In this document: one piece after another, positions 43,793-57,400 of the stretch
How the letters are laid out: every line of letters starts with the position of its first letter
How positions within the stretch are numbered: the first letter of the stretch is position 1
Assembly (NCBI GenBank): GCA_905178155.1
Contig: CAJINV010000003.1
Coordinates: 9,431,979 to 9,495,978 of the forward strand
DNA from: Amoebophrya sp. A120
Lineage: Eukaryota > Sar > Dinophyceae > Syndiniales > Amoebophryaceae
Length of the DNA: 64,000 bases
Direction of reading: 5' to 3'
The notes under the pieces: generated by a model
Told to the model about the DNA's origin: nothing
Seen by the model: only the letters and a program-made list of their open reading frames with translations
The model's database searches: none
Program-made: the position numbers and the translations under genes

Positions 43793-44155
43793 ATGTGGCA
43801 GCCAAGTTATGAAGGCATGGCGCAAGCATTGAAATGGGCCCACCAGAAAGACCGGCGCGCTGCGCGGCTTACCTACGCGGCTTTTTCTTTAAATCTGTCC
43901 CAGCAGGCGTGGAGAGGAGAAGGGCGCTGGGGGGAAGAAATGCAGAATCGCAGAGGCTTCGATCGGGATTTGCTGAAAGCCATCTTTGTCGATCCTTTTT
44001 TGCCGGGTGCGAGACCGCTGGAGCAGCCTGGCCGCTCGAGGCCAGGTGTATCAGGAAAGCACTTCTGGTGGGGAGGGGGCACGAACAGACCCTCCACAGG
44101 CAGAAGTAAAGTTAGTACTGAAAGTAAAGTTAGCAGTTTGCTTACTATGCGCTAA
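43793..44155 (+). CDS. Possible small ORF, unrecognised
   Basis: An ATG frame of 120 codons. The first 80 residues are mixed (MWQPSYEGMAQALKWAHQK, then GFDRDLLKAIFVDPF) and look less random than neighbouring frames; the rest is Gly/Arg/Ser-rich. No family recognised. A frame in another phase is open over most of the same stretch. Confidence 0.2.
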   Translation: MWQPSYEGMAQALKWAHQKDRRAARLTYAAFSLNLSQQAWRGEGRWGEEMQNRRGFDRDLLKAIFVDPFLPGARPLEQPGRSRPGVSGKHFWWGGGTNRPSTGRSKVSTESKVSSLLTMR

Positions 44156-45625
44156 TGAAAGACGGAGACGGAAGTGAACAAGAGCGAGTGATCTTCAACA
44201 TTGAGGGCATGGGGGCGCGCCGTGGGAAAAAGCGGCGTGGTCGCATGGTAACCCACGCTCGATTCTCATGTCTGTGCGATTGGTAGAGAGGACTCTGAAA
44301 AGGCAGACGGAGATCGAAATACGCTACCGCACAATCTCTATGGGTCTGGTACCGATCCACCATGAATATCGATGTCCAAATTGATGTTGCTTACCAGCAC
44401 ATCGGATTTACTTTACTTACATCCGATCAAACGGTAACTCTGTCGTGTTCAATTACAGTTGGAGCGCAGGATGCTGAGTGGTGTACTGAACGTCACAGAT
44501 CTACCGCCTGCTGCTGGGGGTCGCTGCGTCTATAGATATGGCACTTCCAACATCGCGCGGGCGTTCACGACACCCGTTGGTTCTAGTAGCTTTCGTTTGA
44601 AGACATACCGGGTGCACATCACGGGATTTTTCAATTCCTTTAACGCCTTAGACGCGTGAACGTGATCCCTCTAGCGCACGCCTCATTCGAAATTAATTTC
44701 AGCGGCGCTCCTGTGTCGTGTTCGTTGCAAAGCCAAGCTGTGGCTTCTGAGTGGATCAGATATGCGCTCACGTTTCTGAACGACGTGGATGATCATGCTC
44801 AATATTTATAAACGGCAACAGCCTGGATGTTCACCACTGTACTACACTGCTCCTCCTCGGTTAAGTCGTTGCCTTTTGCTCTTTTATTCGCGTTGCGTTT
44901 TGCTCTTTGTTTTCGTTTTCTCACGTCGTAGCAACAAGATCATATGCAGGCCCTTTTCATCGGAGTCGAAAATTTTATTGGCCGTAGCATGCCGATCTCG
45001 GCATCGACAGCTACGCTTGTACGCGACTTCATACTATTTGTAGGCCCGCAGGCAGGAAGCCCAAAGAGAAGCAGAAAGAAGAAAGCCAAGAGGCTTGATC
45101 TCGTAGTTACATTGACGACCGCGGCGGTAGAAAAGTGAATGGTTCAGCAGACAAGACAGCCTGTAGTTGTGGCTTGCTGTCGAGGTAAGTAATAGTATCA
45201 GGGCCCGAACAGGAACATCGCACATGTGCGGCACGACTTGGTCTTCTGCGAAATGAAGAGCGCGCCGATTTGCACGGTCAAACTTGATTCTCCGGCCGAA
45301 GTGATCGCTCCATGCAGCGCCGGAGTGAATACGAATTTCGTTGTAGGCGGTCTATCAAGGCAAAATGAATGAGCTGCGTCTTTGCCAGCACAGAAGATGA
45401 ATGTGTCTCAGAAGTTTGAGTTCGTCACGCAGAAAAATGCATGACGCTGAGCCTCAGCGTGAAATAGAACCTGATCAACGCTAGCAATTCGTCGCGTGGT
45501 TCTTTGGCCTACGAAAATCTAACGCGCGCTTCTCACACAAAACTAAAGGGCAAAAATTGCAAAATTCTCACACAAAACCAAAAGTGATCGACGACGTGAT
45601 CGTTCGCTGTTTTCTCCTCATACAG
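44156..45625. other. Intergenic region with weak candidate exons
   Basis: An ATG at 44362 opens a short peptide (MNIDVQIDVAYQHIGFTLL) that could continue by a short GT-AG step into the frame 44459-44659 (LSGVLNVTDLPPAAGGRC), but I cannot verify it. Frames at 44789-45138 are uninformative. The CACACAAAAC direct repeat near 45535 and 45568 is the only other feature noted. Confidence 0.25.
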
Positions 45626-46679
45626 ACGCCGCGCACTGCAATTCGTCCGATTGACACAGAAGGGACCAGATGCGTTTGGGCAGGAGGAGCGCATTCGCTT
45701 TCTCGCAGACACAAATCAGAGCAGTTCAAATGAAAGCGACTTTTCGCTCGCAAATACTTCGAGTGGCTCTCTTGGCCCGCAGTCCTGGAACGATGAGGTC
45801 GCGCAATTATCCCTGGGTGGCTCCAGTACGACTGACGCGCGCTTTCCCGTGGCACACTTCGGCGGGCCTTCCGGTGGTTTTCGGTCCGTGACAGCCGAGC
45901 ACCATCGAGGACTAGGGCCTCTGGGAGAATTTCGGAATCGCCTGCATGCCGAGGTGCGAACAGGGTGCTTGCGGGCTCGAGTGCAATCAGCTGCTGCGCT
46001 GCGCGATAGCAGTTTGGAGAATCTTACAACTGGGGACACAGTTTTACCTTCTAATTTTCCTGCGTCTAGTACTACGTCGAACTATCCGTATGCGCAGATA
46101 TCTGGCACGAATAGTGCCATTTGGCGGCTTAAGAAAAGCACTACAGGAGAGAAACGGGTGACAGGAGCTTCCGCACATGCGCGCCGTGGTGTGCTTGGGC
46201 ACTCCACCCCCGTAGCATATTCACGCCCAAACATCGAAGCGCGTGAATGCGCCAGCCGGGATGTTGCGCGGCTTTCTCATTCCACCTCCAGCAATGAAGA
46301 CCTGCAGACCAAGGCAGAACAAGAAATCAAAGCAGCTGTCATCCCAAGCAACTGCTCATCAGAAGAAGTAAGGCAAATTTTCCAAAAACCGAGAAACAGA
46401 AGTTTGACCGAGCAAGATCAACCGCACGCACGTGCATTTCCTTTTTCAGTTTCACAAACCGATGGAGGTGTTGCTCCAGGAACCCCCGGGAGCCAACCTT
46501 TGCTGCGAAAGTTGGGGCACGACTTCGACGAATGCGACAACTGGTCGGTTTTCGGGCTGAACCGCCGAAAGACACGTTCTGGCGGAGCCACTTCCAGCTT
46601 GCCGTTCAGCTGGGGCGGTTTGCAGCGGAGTGGACAGCAGGATCAACCGCCGGACGTGCAGTACTTGTTTGTGCATTGA
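45626..46679 (+). CDS. Ser/Thr-rich protein, unrecognised, probably 3' exon
   Basis: A frame of about 350 codons, open from a possible acceptor (CATACAG at 45619-45625) and lacking an early ATG, so an upstream first exon is expected. The translation is polar and low-order (Ser, Thr, Asn, Gly, Arg), typical of a disordered protein. It ends with GHDFDECDNWSVFGL. The WSVFG piece faintly recalls the start of the Nup35/Nup53 RRM fold, but the rest of that domain is not seen. From 46532 a second + frame reads FWRSHFQLAVQLGRF and then a hydrophobic stretch before stopping at 46753. It could be the real C-terminus after a frame change or intron. Confidence 0.45.
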
Positions 46680-46855
46680 TTTCGTTCCTCGGACGTTACG
46701 TGACTGCGGAACTGAGCAGCGCCATTTCTTGTATGTTTAAGTACATGAATTGACCGAAAAGTGGCCGTCCCAGCACTTTTCACACGCTTGGGCGGGGGCG
46801 TGTGCAAAGTCGGACGGAGAAAAGTAAGTTCCGTTCCACGGTTTATCCACAGAGC

Positions 46856-46899
46856 GGGTGAAAAGCAAAAGAGGTACGGGTGAAAAGCAAAAGAGGTAC
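46856..46899 (+). repeat. Perfect 22-bp tandem duplication
   Basis: GGGTGAAAAGCAAAAGAGGT plus AC occurs twice head to tail without mismatch. It is isolated and probably a recent slippage event downstream of the Ser/Thr-rich frame. Confidence 0.85.
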
Positions 46900-48484
46900 G
46901 GCAGGATTTGTTACGCCGCTCTAGTAAAGCCGTTTGCAATCCTCGGGTAAATTTCTTTCAGAATGAAAAGTGGCATGCGAGCAGGACTGGCTAGTAACTC
47001 TGCGCCCACAGAAAGCCGACTATCGCTTCTAGGGCGCGCTAGTACTTGTTGTAGAGGGACGAGCTTTAATGTCGTGAATCCGCTTCAACAATCCAAATTC
47101 AAGGGGATGCCCTTCCATGCCCCGTGGTGTGTGGGACGGCAGCGGTTCGGTGCGATTTTTTGGACCACGTCGCCCGGCCCTCGGGTCACATTCCCGGCCC
47201 AGATAGTCGCTGATGTAGTACGGATCCAGCTGGCGTCGACGCTTCTGTCGTGCCCCTACGGCCGCGCACACGGTTTCGTTCGCGACACAGAGAGTCTGCG
47301 GTATTGGGTGCCCAGAGGCAAGGACACTGATGGCAGCGGCCCGGTATGGACGTAGTCTTTGTCAGAACGAGCTGACCAGCGCGACCAAGGAGGCCCGCTG
47401 CGATTAGGAAAAGTGAAGCGGCCAGGATGGGCTGCCTGCCTGTCTCAGAATACACGGGCAGCGGCGGAGGCAGGTTCGCGCGACTTGGGGAGCCCACTTA
47501 GTGCCTGGCGTTCTGTCTTGGATGGGTGTGCTCCGCCTGCTGCCGCAGGTGGCGCAGATTTTTTTGCGTCGACGGCCAGTCGCAAAGTGTTGGGGCCGAC
47601 TACCGTCGTGGGGCCCGAACGGGTGCTGAATTCGTAGGCCCGTGCTGGCCGGCTGTTCGTCGAGTCTTGGGAAGTTTCTGTCCGAATTTTCAACAAGGCC
47701 AAGGCGCTTTCCCATCCTTTGAAGGCCGGCGCCACCGCCAGTGCGTCGCCTCCCCTTGCCCTTGCGGCGTTGTCGCGTGTTTCTCTGGTTTTCTTTGAAA
47801 CTCAGGAAAAGCTGGGCCGAGTCTGGGTCTTCGGAGGTCCGTTGCTATGCTTCCGAGCATTTGAGGGGCGTTTGCGCCGCTGCCGCTCTTTGCGAATTGA
47901 AGAACGAAGGTGTAAGGTTCAAGGCCCGAACTACACGGAGCGCCCCCGCCTCTTTTTCTACCCCCGTCCTTTCGATCTGCCCGCGCCCTACTATTGCTGC
48001 TCCGCGAGGTTTCAGGGGTTGGGCCGCCCCGTTCCGCGCGCATGTCTTTGCCCGCGTAAGTTAGTCCGTGGCGGCCGGCATTGTGTTTGTGGCGTCGGCA
48101 CTTTCCTCAGCAGAGTTGCGTCCTGTGTCTTCGGGGCGAAGGTCGTTGCCCTGTCTTAGTCTCCTTCCAAATTTCGGGCACTGTGCGAGACATTTCGTTT
48201 TTGCTGAAAGCTTACAGAGAGCGGACGGAATTTGCCACCGCGCGCGGGGCCCGTTCTTCCAAAGCCTATCCGGGCTAGCGGCGGGCGTTGTAATATGTTC
48301 CGCGCCCGGCAGCCGAGTGCGTGGCTCCGGGTCCTCTTTGTAGCCAGCAAACAAAGTTCTTTAGGTGCGATTGCCAAAAAGGGAGCCGGCCTCTTCCTCT
48401 GCGCGTTTCAGGGTGTTCAAGTTTTGATAACGTCATCCAACATTCCGCCGCTGCGGGTATTTCATTCTAGGAGGGCGGGGCAAT
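46900..48484. other. Intergenic region upstream of the WDR24-like gene
   Basis: Overlapping frames on both strands (for example 46963-47355 and 47719-48159 on +) without recognisable motifs. No repeat seen elsewhere in the window occurs here. It probably contains the promoter of the WDR24-like gene, but I see no defined element. Confidence 0.3.
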
Positions 48485-51400
48485 ATGGTTTCATCCAGTA
48501 AGCGCGCAGGATATAGGCTCACCAGCTGCACCAGGCACGTTAACCTTGCCCGTGCTTCTGGTGTGGACCTCAGCACGCGCAACCGCAATGTCTTCGCGCT
48601 ACGTGTTGGTTCCCGTAAATTTCGGGGCCTTCACCCACATTATGTATGATTATGATTATGTATAAGTATGTCATGAGGTAGTACAACTATAAATAATTGG
48701 CAGGCAGTGTGCGTTCTAGTGCTAGAGGAATCAATGATAAACGGCATCAGGTACTGTATCTCAATCGAGCGGAATCTTCAAGCTCGCCTTCGGCTTGCCA
48801 CAACCAGCGTATGCTTACGAGCCGCTGAGGTGTTAAATCTTCACAATTTGGCTAGGCTCTTTTGCGCCAAGACTTGAACACGTGCATACATCAGGCACAG
48901 ACGCCCGGCTAGCGAAAGCGTGAAGGAGAAAAATGCGAGGACGGAACGAAACACCAAGGTTGCGCGCGGGCCCCGCTCTCATCCTTCCTCTAGCCAGGAG
49001 GCGCAGGGATGCGTGGGGTCGAGGCTTTCGTGCGGGCGGTGATGGTTCGCGCGGTCTTGTTTACAAGGATCGACCTCCGGGCCCGACCATTATAGCAAGG
49101 AACCTGGGCTGCACCGCAGGGCTTTGGCCAGATCCTGAAGCACGATCGACGTGCGCGGTGCGTGGCGTGTTTTTTTGGAGAGGCCCAGGACCCCGCGGGA
49201 AAGTTTGGGACTTTTTTGGCCGAGGCCGCCCCTTCCACTATCTGGGAAGGCCTCTTTCGAGTGCCCCAGCAAAGTGCGGCCTCGCCTTATTTCCCGGGAT
49301 CCATCCGGAGCTCGTGGCGGGGCCCGTTGTTCACGGGGGCTCCGGATATGTCGAAGCCGCACCCCGGGCGCCTTCTGGTATCATTCACGGACTACATGCG
49401 CTGCAGCTGAAACAAACAGGCGACGGCGGTGCTCGCTGGTTCCAGCCTGCGGGCGCCTGCCACTTCCTTGTTCTGTTTTCCGCGGAAGGGTCAATCGCAA
49501 AGGCCGGCGCGCGGGCCGGATAGATAGAAGTAGGGTACCAAGTTTGCATTATTTTGTTGCCCGTGCGCCCTGCCTAGCGTCGCTGGTTTTGTGTGCATGT
49601 TGCCACTCGCGAGAACTGCAACTGCCTGCGCGCCGGGCTATGAAGCAGTGGCGCATGACTGCAACGCGTACGCGTAGTTTGTGTGGTCTGGGATGGGTCA
49701 ATGACAAAGCGAGAATGTGCCACGCCCACGTCTTGCATGAGCTGCATTATGCGATCGCGCGTTGCGACTACAGGCATTTGTCAGTGCCGTGGGCCATCAA
49801 GGGCTCCCTGAGAAATTTTAAGTTTCGATAATGCTGGAAGAGGAAGATTCAATAGTACCTGAGCGCGCCATATTGTTTCCACCCTGCTAGCGAGGGCTTT
49901 GTAGCCTCCTCCTCCGCAAACGGAATGCTCTGCCTGTGGGACGTAGCGCAAAGCGGGTCCTACTCTCCTCTGCTCACCAAATGGAACGCAGGCACGAGGC
50001 AGATAAATAGCATCTGCTTCCTGCCACCATCGGGATCCACCATGAGCCTGGTTAGCGCGGACGCTGCAGGTGCCGTGAAGCTCTGGACTCTGCCAGATCC
50101 CACACAAGAGATAGGGTGAGTTTTCAAATATAGTTAGTAACTTTAGTTTATATGTCGTGTACCAAGTATGTATAACTCCATTCCTACGTTTTGACCTCCT
50201 GCTGCACATCGCATCATATGCGTGTTCCGCAGCTCCCCTGCGTTGTTTCGTCCTTCTTGATCTACTAGAGCACAGTAGCAACTCCCTCCGTTTATTGATG
50301 GCTTCGTCGTCTCCATAAACAGTTCCTGGCTCGCCTGATAGTTTCCCAGCTCTGCCTCCCAACTATCAAAGAAGCTTGTGCTCGCCTTCTATTTCCGAAC
50401 AGAACGCGAGTTTGCCCATCTTGCAATGCGGCCGCAGCCCAGGCGTGAATCAGCGGAAGGCCCTACATCGTCTGCAGTGAAACGATGCGAATCTTGATCG
50501 CTCTCGCTGTTTGCCGGTTGTGTGCAGAGTCCCAGCGCTATCTTGCACGAAGATGGATCATGGATGGAATGCGTAGAGTGGCGCTTTTGCCTATGACTCA
50601 ATCCCTTGCTCGGTAGGCAGGCGCAGAGCTGCGCGTCTTTCGCGACGTGGCACGCGAGCACGAATGGCGGAAAGCATTTGGCGGGGCCGCCCCAAAGGTA
50701 TCCGAGTAGATCAGGCACCCTGGCCAGACCAGGTGGGCCAGGTACTGTAGACCAGGTACCCGGTGCGCCGGGTTGTCAGCAACCACGTCTGCCGCGCACT
50801 CCGGCCGTCTGACGCCCGTTCTGGCCGTCTGACGCCGCCCGGCGGCCGTTTGGCGCCAGGTTTGGCGGCCTGAACAGGAAGCGCATCCTCATAAGTACAT
50901 AGAAATAGCTAATCAGCTAATACGTTTGCAGGTACTACGAGATCGAGACCGACCCGGAAGGCTCTGAGCGATGGGGCCGGGAGTACTTTAAAAAACTCGG
51001 CGAGCGGCCGTGGCAGCGGGTGCAAGAGATTACCGACGGGGAGGCGCGCTTGATGAAGAGGTGCCCCGTCAAAAGCGTGCACTCGCAAAAGCTATCGCAG
51101 TCAACGACGCAGCTGCTGTTAAGAGTGGCCTCTTCTGTTAACGCACTCAGCGGGGAACGTTTCAAATAGAAGTCTACCAATATTTGCAGTGGCCCAAGCT
51201 TTCAGAGCGTCCGTAGCTTGTCAGCGGTGGAGCCATCTGGGCCGCGCGTTCCTGCGATGGCCCAGGGAGCAGCGATTTCGGGGTGGAAAATGATCTGAAG
51301 CGCGGCGCGCCATAGGGCTCTGTTTTTATTTCGATCCGCCCGGCTGCGGCCTGCTATGTTCCGTAAAGAGCGGCGCGCCGCTCTTTGTTTTCACCATGCG

Positions 51401-54400
51401 CGGGGGGCAGCGCGTTCTATCAGCTTGCTAAGATTGGGCGGCGTCCCCAAGGTTTGCCAGAACTCGGGGCCGGGCGAAGCCCCGCGGCGCCTTTGAGAAA
51501 AGGCGGGGAAGGGTTTCCCGGAATGGTCTATGAAACAAATTCAGGTGGGCGGCCGCCGCCAGATTTGCCCTCCTGCTAGACCCCGGCTGACAAAATGCCA
51601 CAAGAACGAAAGCCGAAGCGCCCGCCGCCCGCCGGACCACTCTCCTTAGCTTTTTTCGAAACGTCGCGCCGCCCGGCTAAAGAGAGGCTGGCGCGGCCGG
51701 AAGGCTCCCCCGGCTGTGGCACAACCTCGGCCACCGCTCGCCGACATTCATCTGCCTCCGCGCCGCGCCAGGAATGCCCGCGGGCCGGCCTCGTGATTGC
51801 CCTGCCATGCCGCGTTTGCTCAGTTTGCCAGCTGCGTAGCCCTTGCCTGCGCAGGGGCCCGGGCCCTGGAGAAAGGAAAAGTAATTTGTTGAGCCTCGGA
51901 AAAACCCTAGAAGTTCGCGCGTGAACATCTTGGACAAACCCGAAAAAGTGTCGGAAGGTAGGGGCGAGGCTAAAGCCTGGGAAAGCCTGCCGCAGGGAAA
52001 AGCTTTGATTGGCAGGAAAGTGGATCTTTGGCACTACCACGCCGCTAAGTTTGCTACTTATTCGCAGCAGGAAAACCGGAGTTCGAATCCCGGGAGCTGA
52101 AGGGCTTCTAGCGGGGCTCCGAAGTGTCCTACGCCTGGATCTTTTTACAATAATTGCCGCGGGTCGGAAGCCCCGCCCCGCGCGGGGAGGTCGCGGGCTG
52201 GAGTCTTTTTCGGAGGTGCGAGGACCCCCGCGGGGCAAGCTTTTTCGCGTTCCGGCAGTGCGGCGCGCAGCAGGTTCGCCCGATCCCCCGCGGGGGCTTC
52301 TGCGGGGTGGGCGTGCCACGAACGCGGGGGCCGCATATCGCATAGCCCCCTGGCACGGCCTGCGAGCCCCCCGGGCCCCACGGGGCGTGGCTTTTTGAGG
52401 TATTACGCCAGCGTCGGGCGGCATGAAAACAAAAGCCCGGCAACGGCAAGCCGGGCGGCCCCCGCCCTCCTGGCGTGGCTGTTCGCGGGAGCGCCGCTGC
52501 TCCTCCGTAAAAGCAGCAGGCAAGCAAGCGGCGAGCGTGAAGTCGGGCAGGGGCGAGATTCATTCCGGAAAGCACCGGGGAGAATATTGCTGGGCATCCG
52601 CTTGGCCACAGGCTGGCCCGCTTCGGGGCGATGTTGACCGCCCGAGGCCCGCGGCCGTGTCGGGTGGAGGGCCGAAGGAACATCGCGTCGGCGGAACTGT
52701 TTGGCAAGGTTTTGGCGGGGGCCTGGATAGGTCGCGGGGGGATTTTCCGGAAGGCCCGGGAAGAAGTTCCGGCATGAGGGCGCTCCGGACAATTTTTCCG
52801 GAAAGCGACTGCGCCCCATATCTTCTGGCATTGCTTGCGCATTTCCCTCGCGGGCTGCCCCCGCCAATACAGAAAGATCGCAAAGGGCGCTCGGCTGCGC
52901 TCTCCAGTGCCAGAGGACTGGGGACCCCGCCGAGGCGCTTGGAGAATTTGGCAAGGTTTCGGAAACAATTCCCCGGCGAACGCGTTGGCAGATGTCCCAT
53001 TTGTAAGGCTGACAGCACACGAGGACGGGTCCGTTCTGCTGTATGAGGGAAGCGCCTCCCGCTTTGCCAGAAAGAGCGCCTATCTTGTCAGTTCAGGCCA
53101 AGCAGTGTACTCAGTTCGCTTCAGTCCCGGCATCCCGCATATGTTTGCGGCTGGCACCCGTGACAAGAAGATTACGGTTTTTGATGCTCGGGAACAAGGC
53201 AAAAAACCGTGCACGCAGATCAAAGTGGGCTGCCCCGTCAGCTGCATTCGCTGGCGACCCCTGGCGAATGATCCTCACGTCCTTGCTACGTGCAGCAATA
53301 TTATGGACCATCAAATTCTTGTCTGGGATATGAGTCGCAAGGTCGTTGTACTCGGCAAAACCCGCACGGCGAAAGCATGCTTATTGATGTCAAATGCCAG
53401 AAGCGCGCCTATGCGTTTCCACTTAGGTTGACAAACGAGGAGAAATCCGAGGCCGTGCTCCGGAAGGGGGAACGAAAACCGCGAGGAAAGGGGTGGGGAA
53501 GTTGGGTAAAAAAGGCAAAGGCAGCACTAGGGTTTGTTTTTACGTGTCTGAACCGAGCTGAAGGCTTAGGGCACTGCATTCCTGCGCCAGGCGCTAGGCA
53601 CTGCCGCCGCGGCTAGTTTCCGGGCGAGCGGTTTGCTAAATCCACCGGAATTGGTGCCACCCGCCCCTCCGCGTGGCCCTCCTAATGTTGCCCGCGGGCG
53701 CGGAGCGGCCGGGAGGATTGAACCCCCGCAAGTGCCGCGACACTGGCAGTGCATGCTGGCTGGGGTTTGTGCGCGCCCCCCGGCCGCTTTTTGCCGGTGC
53801 CCGCTCCCGTGCCTATGGTATAGTCACGAGGGGCAAAGCAAAGGGCCTCCAGGACGCGCGCTACGCGACCGGCAGCTAGCCACGCTTTTGCGGCCGCCCG
53901 GCCCAGGCGCTTTGCCTGTGCCGCCCCCCCATTCCGAAGAAACGGTGCCGGCCGCACCAGCTCCCCGCCCCCGGCGGGCTTTTTGTCCGGTAGCGTTGGC
54001 GCGCCTCCTTCGCGCAGGGCAGTGCAAGCGCCACCACCCCTGCGGCCGGCCTTGCTTTTTTCGTTCGCCATGTCGCCCAGTGCCAAAGAAGCCTGCGGCG
54101 GGCCTGTTTTCTTTCGCAGCTCATACTGGGCCACTGCAGCGCGACCGAAGTCGCTTGCTTCGCCACTTCGCCGATTATGAAAATCTCGGCCGGCGCACGT
54201 TCCGGAAAGCCTCTCCAAAGATGGCGCCCCCGCTTTTCGGGTCAGGCGGCGGGCGCGCTCCGTTTGTCTGCGCCTTCGGATGCCGGCGAGGGGGCATGCT
54301 TGCGGGGCGGGGAAAGCAAGCGGGGGACGCTCGGCAGCGGGGTGCCCGACTGACAAGGCTAGCGCCTGAGGTGCGACAGGGCGTGTGTCGGGTCAGTTTG

Positions 54401-57400
54401 CGGGCTAGCCTGCGGGAGTGGATTTGGGCGGGGCGGTGGCCCGGGGCCGGCGGGTAGGGTTTTGGGGCCATGCTGCCGTGTCGTCATCAGGGCAGGGAAG
54501 CGCGGTCGGCTTGCTGCCGGGGCCCCCGTACGTCCTTCGTTTGGGGCGGCTCGCTCCGCAGCTGGTGGGCGGTCGAGCTTGGCTTAAGGCGATCCCTATG
54601 GTATCAGGACCAGGATGCTGAAAAAATACGTACCGCGCAAACCAGATAGGCCCCCGCAACCGAGACAAAAGGGGGCAATCGGGCGATCCGCCCGGCCCGG
54701 GAGGTTCGCTTCCGTCGTGATTTCGCGGACTCGCGTTAGGCAGTCGCTTTTCCAGAAAAATCTGTCGCAGAAACAGTGCGGCGCCCTGCTCCTATGTATT
54801 GACGCCGCCGCTGTTGGCAGGCCCAACCCGGGTAGGAGCCAGCGGCGTGCCTGGCGCCGTCGTCGTTGATTGGTGCAACTGCTGAACGAATGGCAATCCG
54901 CAAGCACAAAAACCCTGCGTGCGTGTCTCGGTGTGTTGTGTGTTGTGGGGCACCTGCGTGCTTTCGTGACCGTGCCGCGTCGCTTTGGCCGGTTTTCCAC
55001 CTTATAACGAACATGCGAGCAACTTCCCTTCCCGTCTTTGTTTTCAATTCACATCGAAAGAGCGAGTTCGTGGGCGACTTCTTTTGGGCATCTCCGGACC
55101 ATATTGTAAGCATGAGCGCGACTCCGACTCATTTATTTTTTTCTCTGTTTATCTTTATTGCTCTCAGGTAGATTGGGTCGCGGCCGCAGCTCCTCGCCTG
55201 CCGGCGCGCGAGAGAAACATCGAGCAAGCGGAAGCAGCACGATGGGCCATGCGATTTCAGTTGCAGAGAAGCACAGAGGAGAGAAGCAGGGGGGCGCCGT
55301 GGGAGTGCGCAGAGTTGCAGCGCCTGCTGCCTGCCACCTGGGAGTGCGTCTGGCTGCTGCCACAGTAGCCAGGATCCTGGTGGGCACGCAGCAGACTCTT
55401 TCTAGGCTGACTCGCTGCTGCTTTCTTGGGCTCTTAATTAAATGGCCAGCTTATCGCCCTGTGGCAGATTGCCCCTGCAAAGAGCCAGCGACTATGGGAA
55501 GCGCCTGGCTGGGACGTCAACCAAAGCAGCGAACCTACATGGCTCGTCGCGCGCCTTGGTTCTAGCGCCTGAGGTGCCGGCCCCCCGCCGCCGATCGGCC
55601 GGCGGCTGCCCCGGGTTTTGCGTTTTTTCAGGCGGACGACCCGGGGCGGGCTTCTGAGGTAGGCATCCCCTAGTTTTTCGCTAAATTGATGAGGGGCCCG
55701 GGCCGATTCCCGGGCCCCGCGTGCTTGCCGGCCCAGGCCGAGATTTTAATTTGGGCCGGCCCCATTGCCCCCGGGGCCCCCTAGCCGCGGATCGAAAGGG
55801 GCCTCCGAAGTGGCCGGCGGGGCCGCCCATGCGTGCTCTGTTGCAGGCTGGGACCGATTGCGCCAGCCCTTCGTGAGGTCGGTGGCAGCAGGAAAAGTTT
55901 TGGTGAGGCTTTGGGAGTGTTCGCGGCTCCTTGGCCGCCAAAAAAAAAGGCGGGACAATTACACTCCAGCTACATTCGAGCGAAGCCCCGGCCGAAATCC
56001 GGCAAATCGGCCAAAGGCCCGGCCAAGTCGTTGCCAGCTAGTACATTCCCGCGAGGCAGTATTGAAACAGGCGCACAGCGATGCACCGGATACGTGGAAA
56101 AGGGGAAGAATTTCGTCCCGGGACCCGTCGGGCACCCTCGGGCGCCCCGAGGGACCCAATTCAGATCAGCGCCCGGCAGTGTACCTGAAGGCGGGCGGCA
56201 CTTTTTTCGCCGCCCCAGGCGGCGAAGGAGACAAAGGGCCGGAAGGTAGCAGAATCGGAAGCCGGGGGCCCGGCCGGCATTTCTTGAAAGGGCCGGCGTG
56301 GTTTGCAATAGATACCGGGCCCAGTGGCGCGGCGGCGCTTGCAATACCGGGGTCGGGAAGCGGGACACGCCGCGCGCGGGCCAGGGGCGCTCCGAAGCCA
56401 CGCAGCTGCCGCAACATGGGGGCGCGTGGCGCCCGGCCTGCTCGGTTCCGTCGCGCGCCCGGAGTGGTTGGCTTGGCTGGTTCCGGGGAGGTCGTAGAAT
56501 TCCACAGAGCTTCGCAATTTTCAGCAAGAATAGCCGGGCCCGAGGGCGGCGCGTGAAGGAGTGCCGCAAAAAGTGGAGCTGGGACACTTGGGGGGGCGCG
56601 GCCACAGAGCGCCCTCCTCCTTCGCCTGTTGAAGACCGGGGGCGACCGGTTGGCGCCGAAATTGCTCCGCAGAAGAGAATGCCGGGCGGCGAGCTCCTTC
56701 GCGAGCAGTAGCGATTCGCGCTCGTGCTTGGCGCGCGCCCGCACGAGGCGCGTTCTCATCCTCCCGCGAACAGGCCATACAAGGATGCGCGTGACAACTC
56801 GCGCCGGCGTGCGGCGCAACCTATCGAACCGTGCCCGCGCTTCGGTATCGGCATCGCCTACCGGGCGCGATTTAGTAGGGGGCGCCTCGATCCAGCGCAG
56901 TTTTGCGCCCCTGGCCTCACACACACGCAGCCGCGCCCCTTTGGAAATAATTCGGCGGGCTACCCCCCGACACCCACAGCGAAGAAAAGGCACTTGAACG
57001 AGGGGGGGGCGTCGAGGTGTTGGACCCGCGGGGTGAAGGCGCCCGGCGCCCCAGGAAAGGGCCGCGCCCGTTACGGGTGATACTTTCTTGCCCAGTGGGG
57101 CGTCATGACGCGTATGGCGAAGTAAGGGCAGGAGGTAGTGGCGCAACACGAAGGGGCCAGCGCAGCAGCTGCGTTGCAGTCTTGCGCGCGTTTTTTATCC
57201 CCTGCCGCATCCTATCGGATAGTATCCCTAGGGATAGTATCCCTACTAGGGGGCGGACCGCAGGTAGACGACAATCTGTAGCTTCCCGGTCGCACGTCTT
57301 CTGTTGTTTGTGATTTACGCGTGCATGTTGTTCTTGAGACGTGCCTTGCTTGGTGCACGGAACATGCTGGCGCCGCTTTTCAATCATACTCGATCTCCCG

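Noticed and set aside
52040-52110. tRNA-like TTCGAATCCC sequence
   Set aside because: It resembles a T-arm, but the flanking bases do not pair as a 5-bp T-stem, and no matching D-arm, anticodon arm or acceptor stem is present upstream.
51576-57149. Long minus-strand ORFs in the introns of the WDR24-like gene (up to 327 codons)
   Set aside because: GC-rich intron sequence is open in several frames at once; none shows conserved motifs, while the + strand exons on both sides form a coherent family match.
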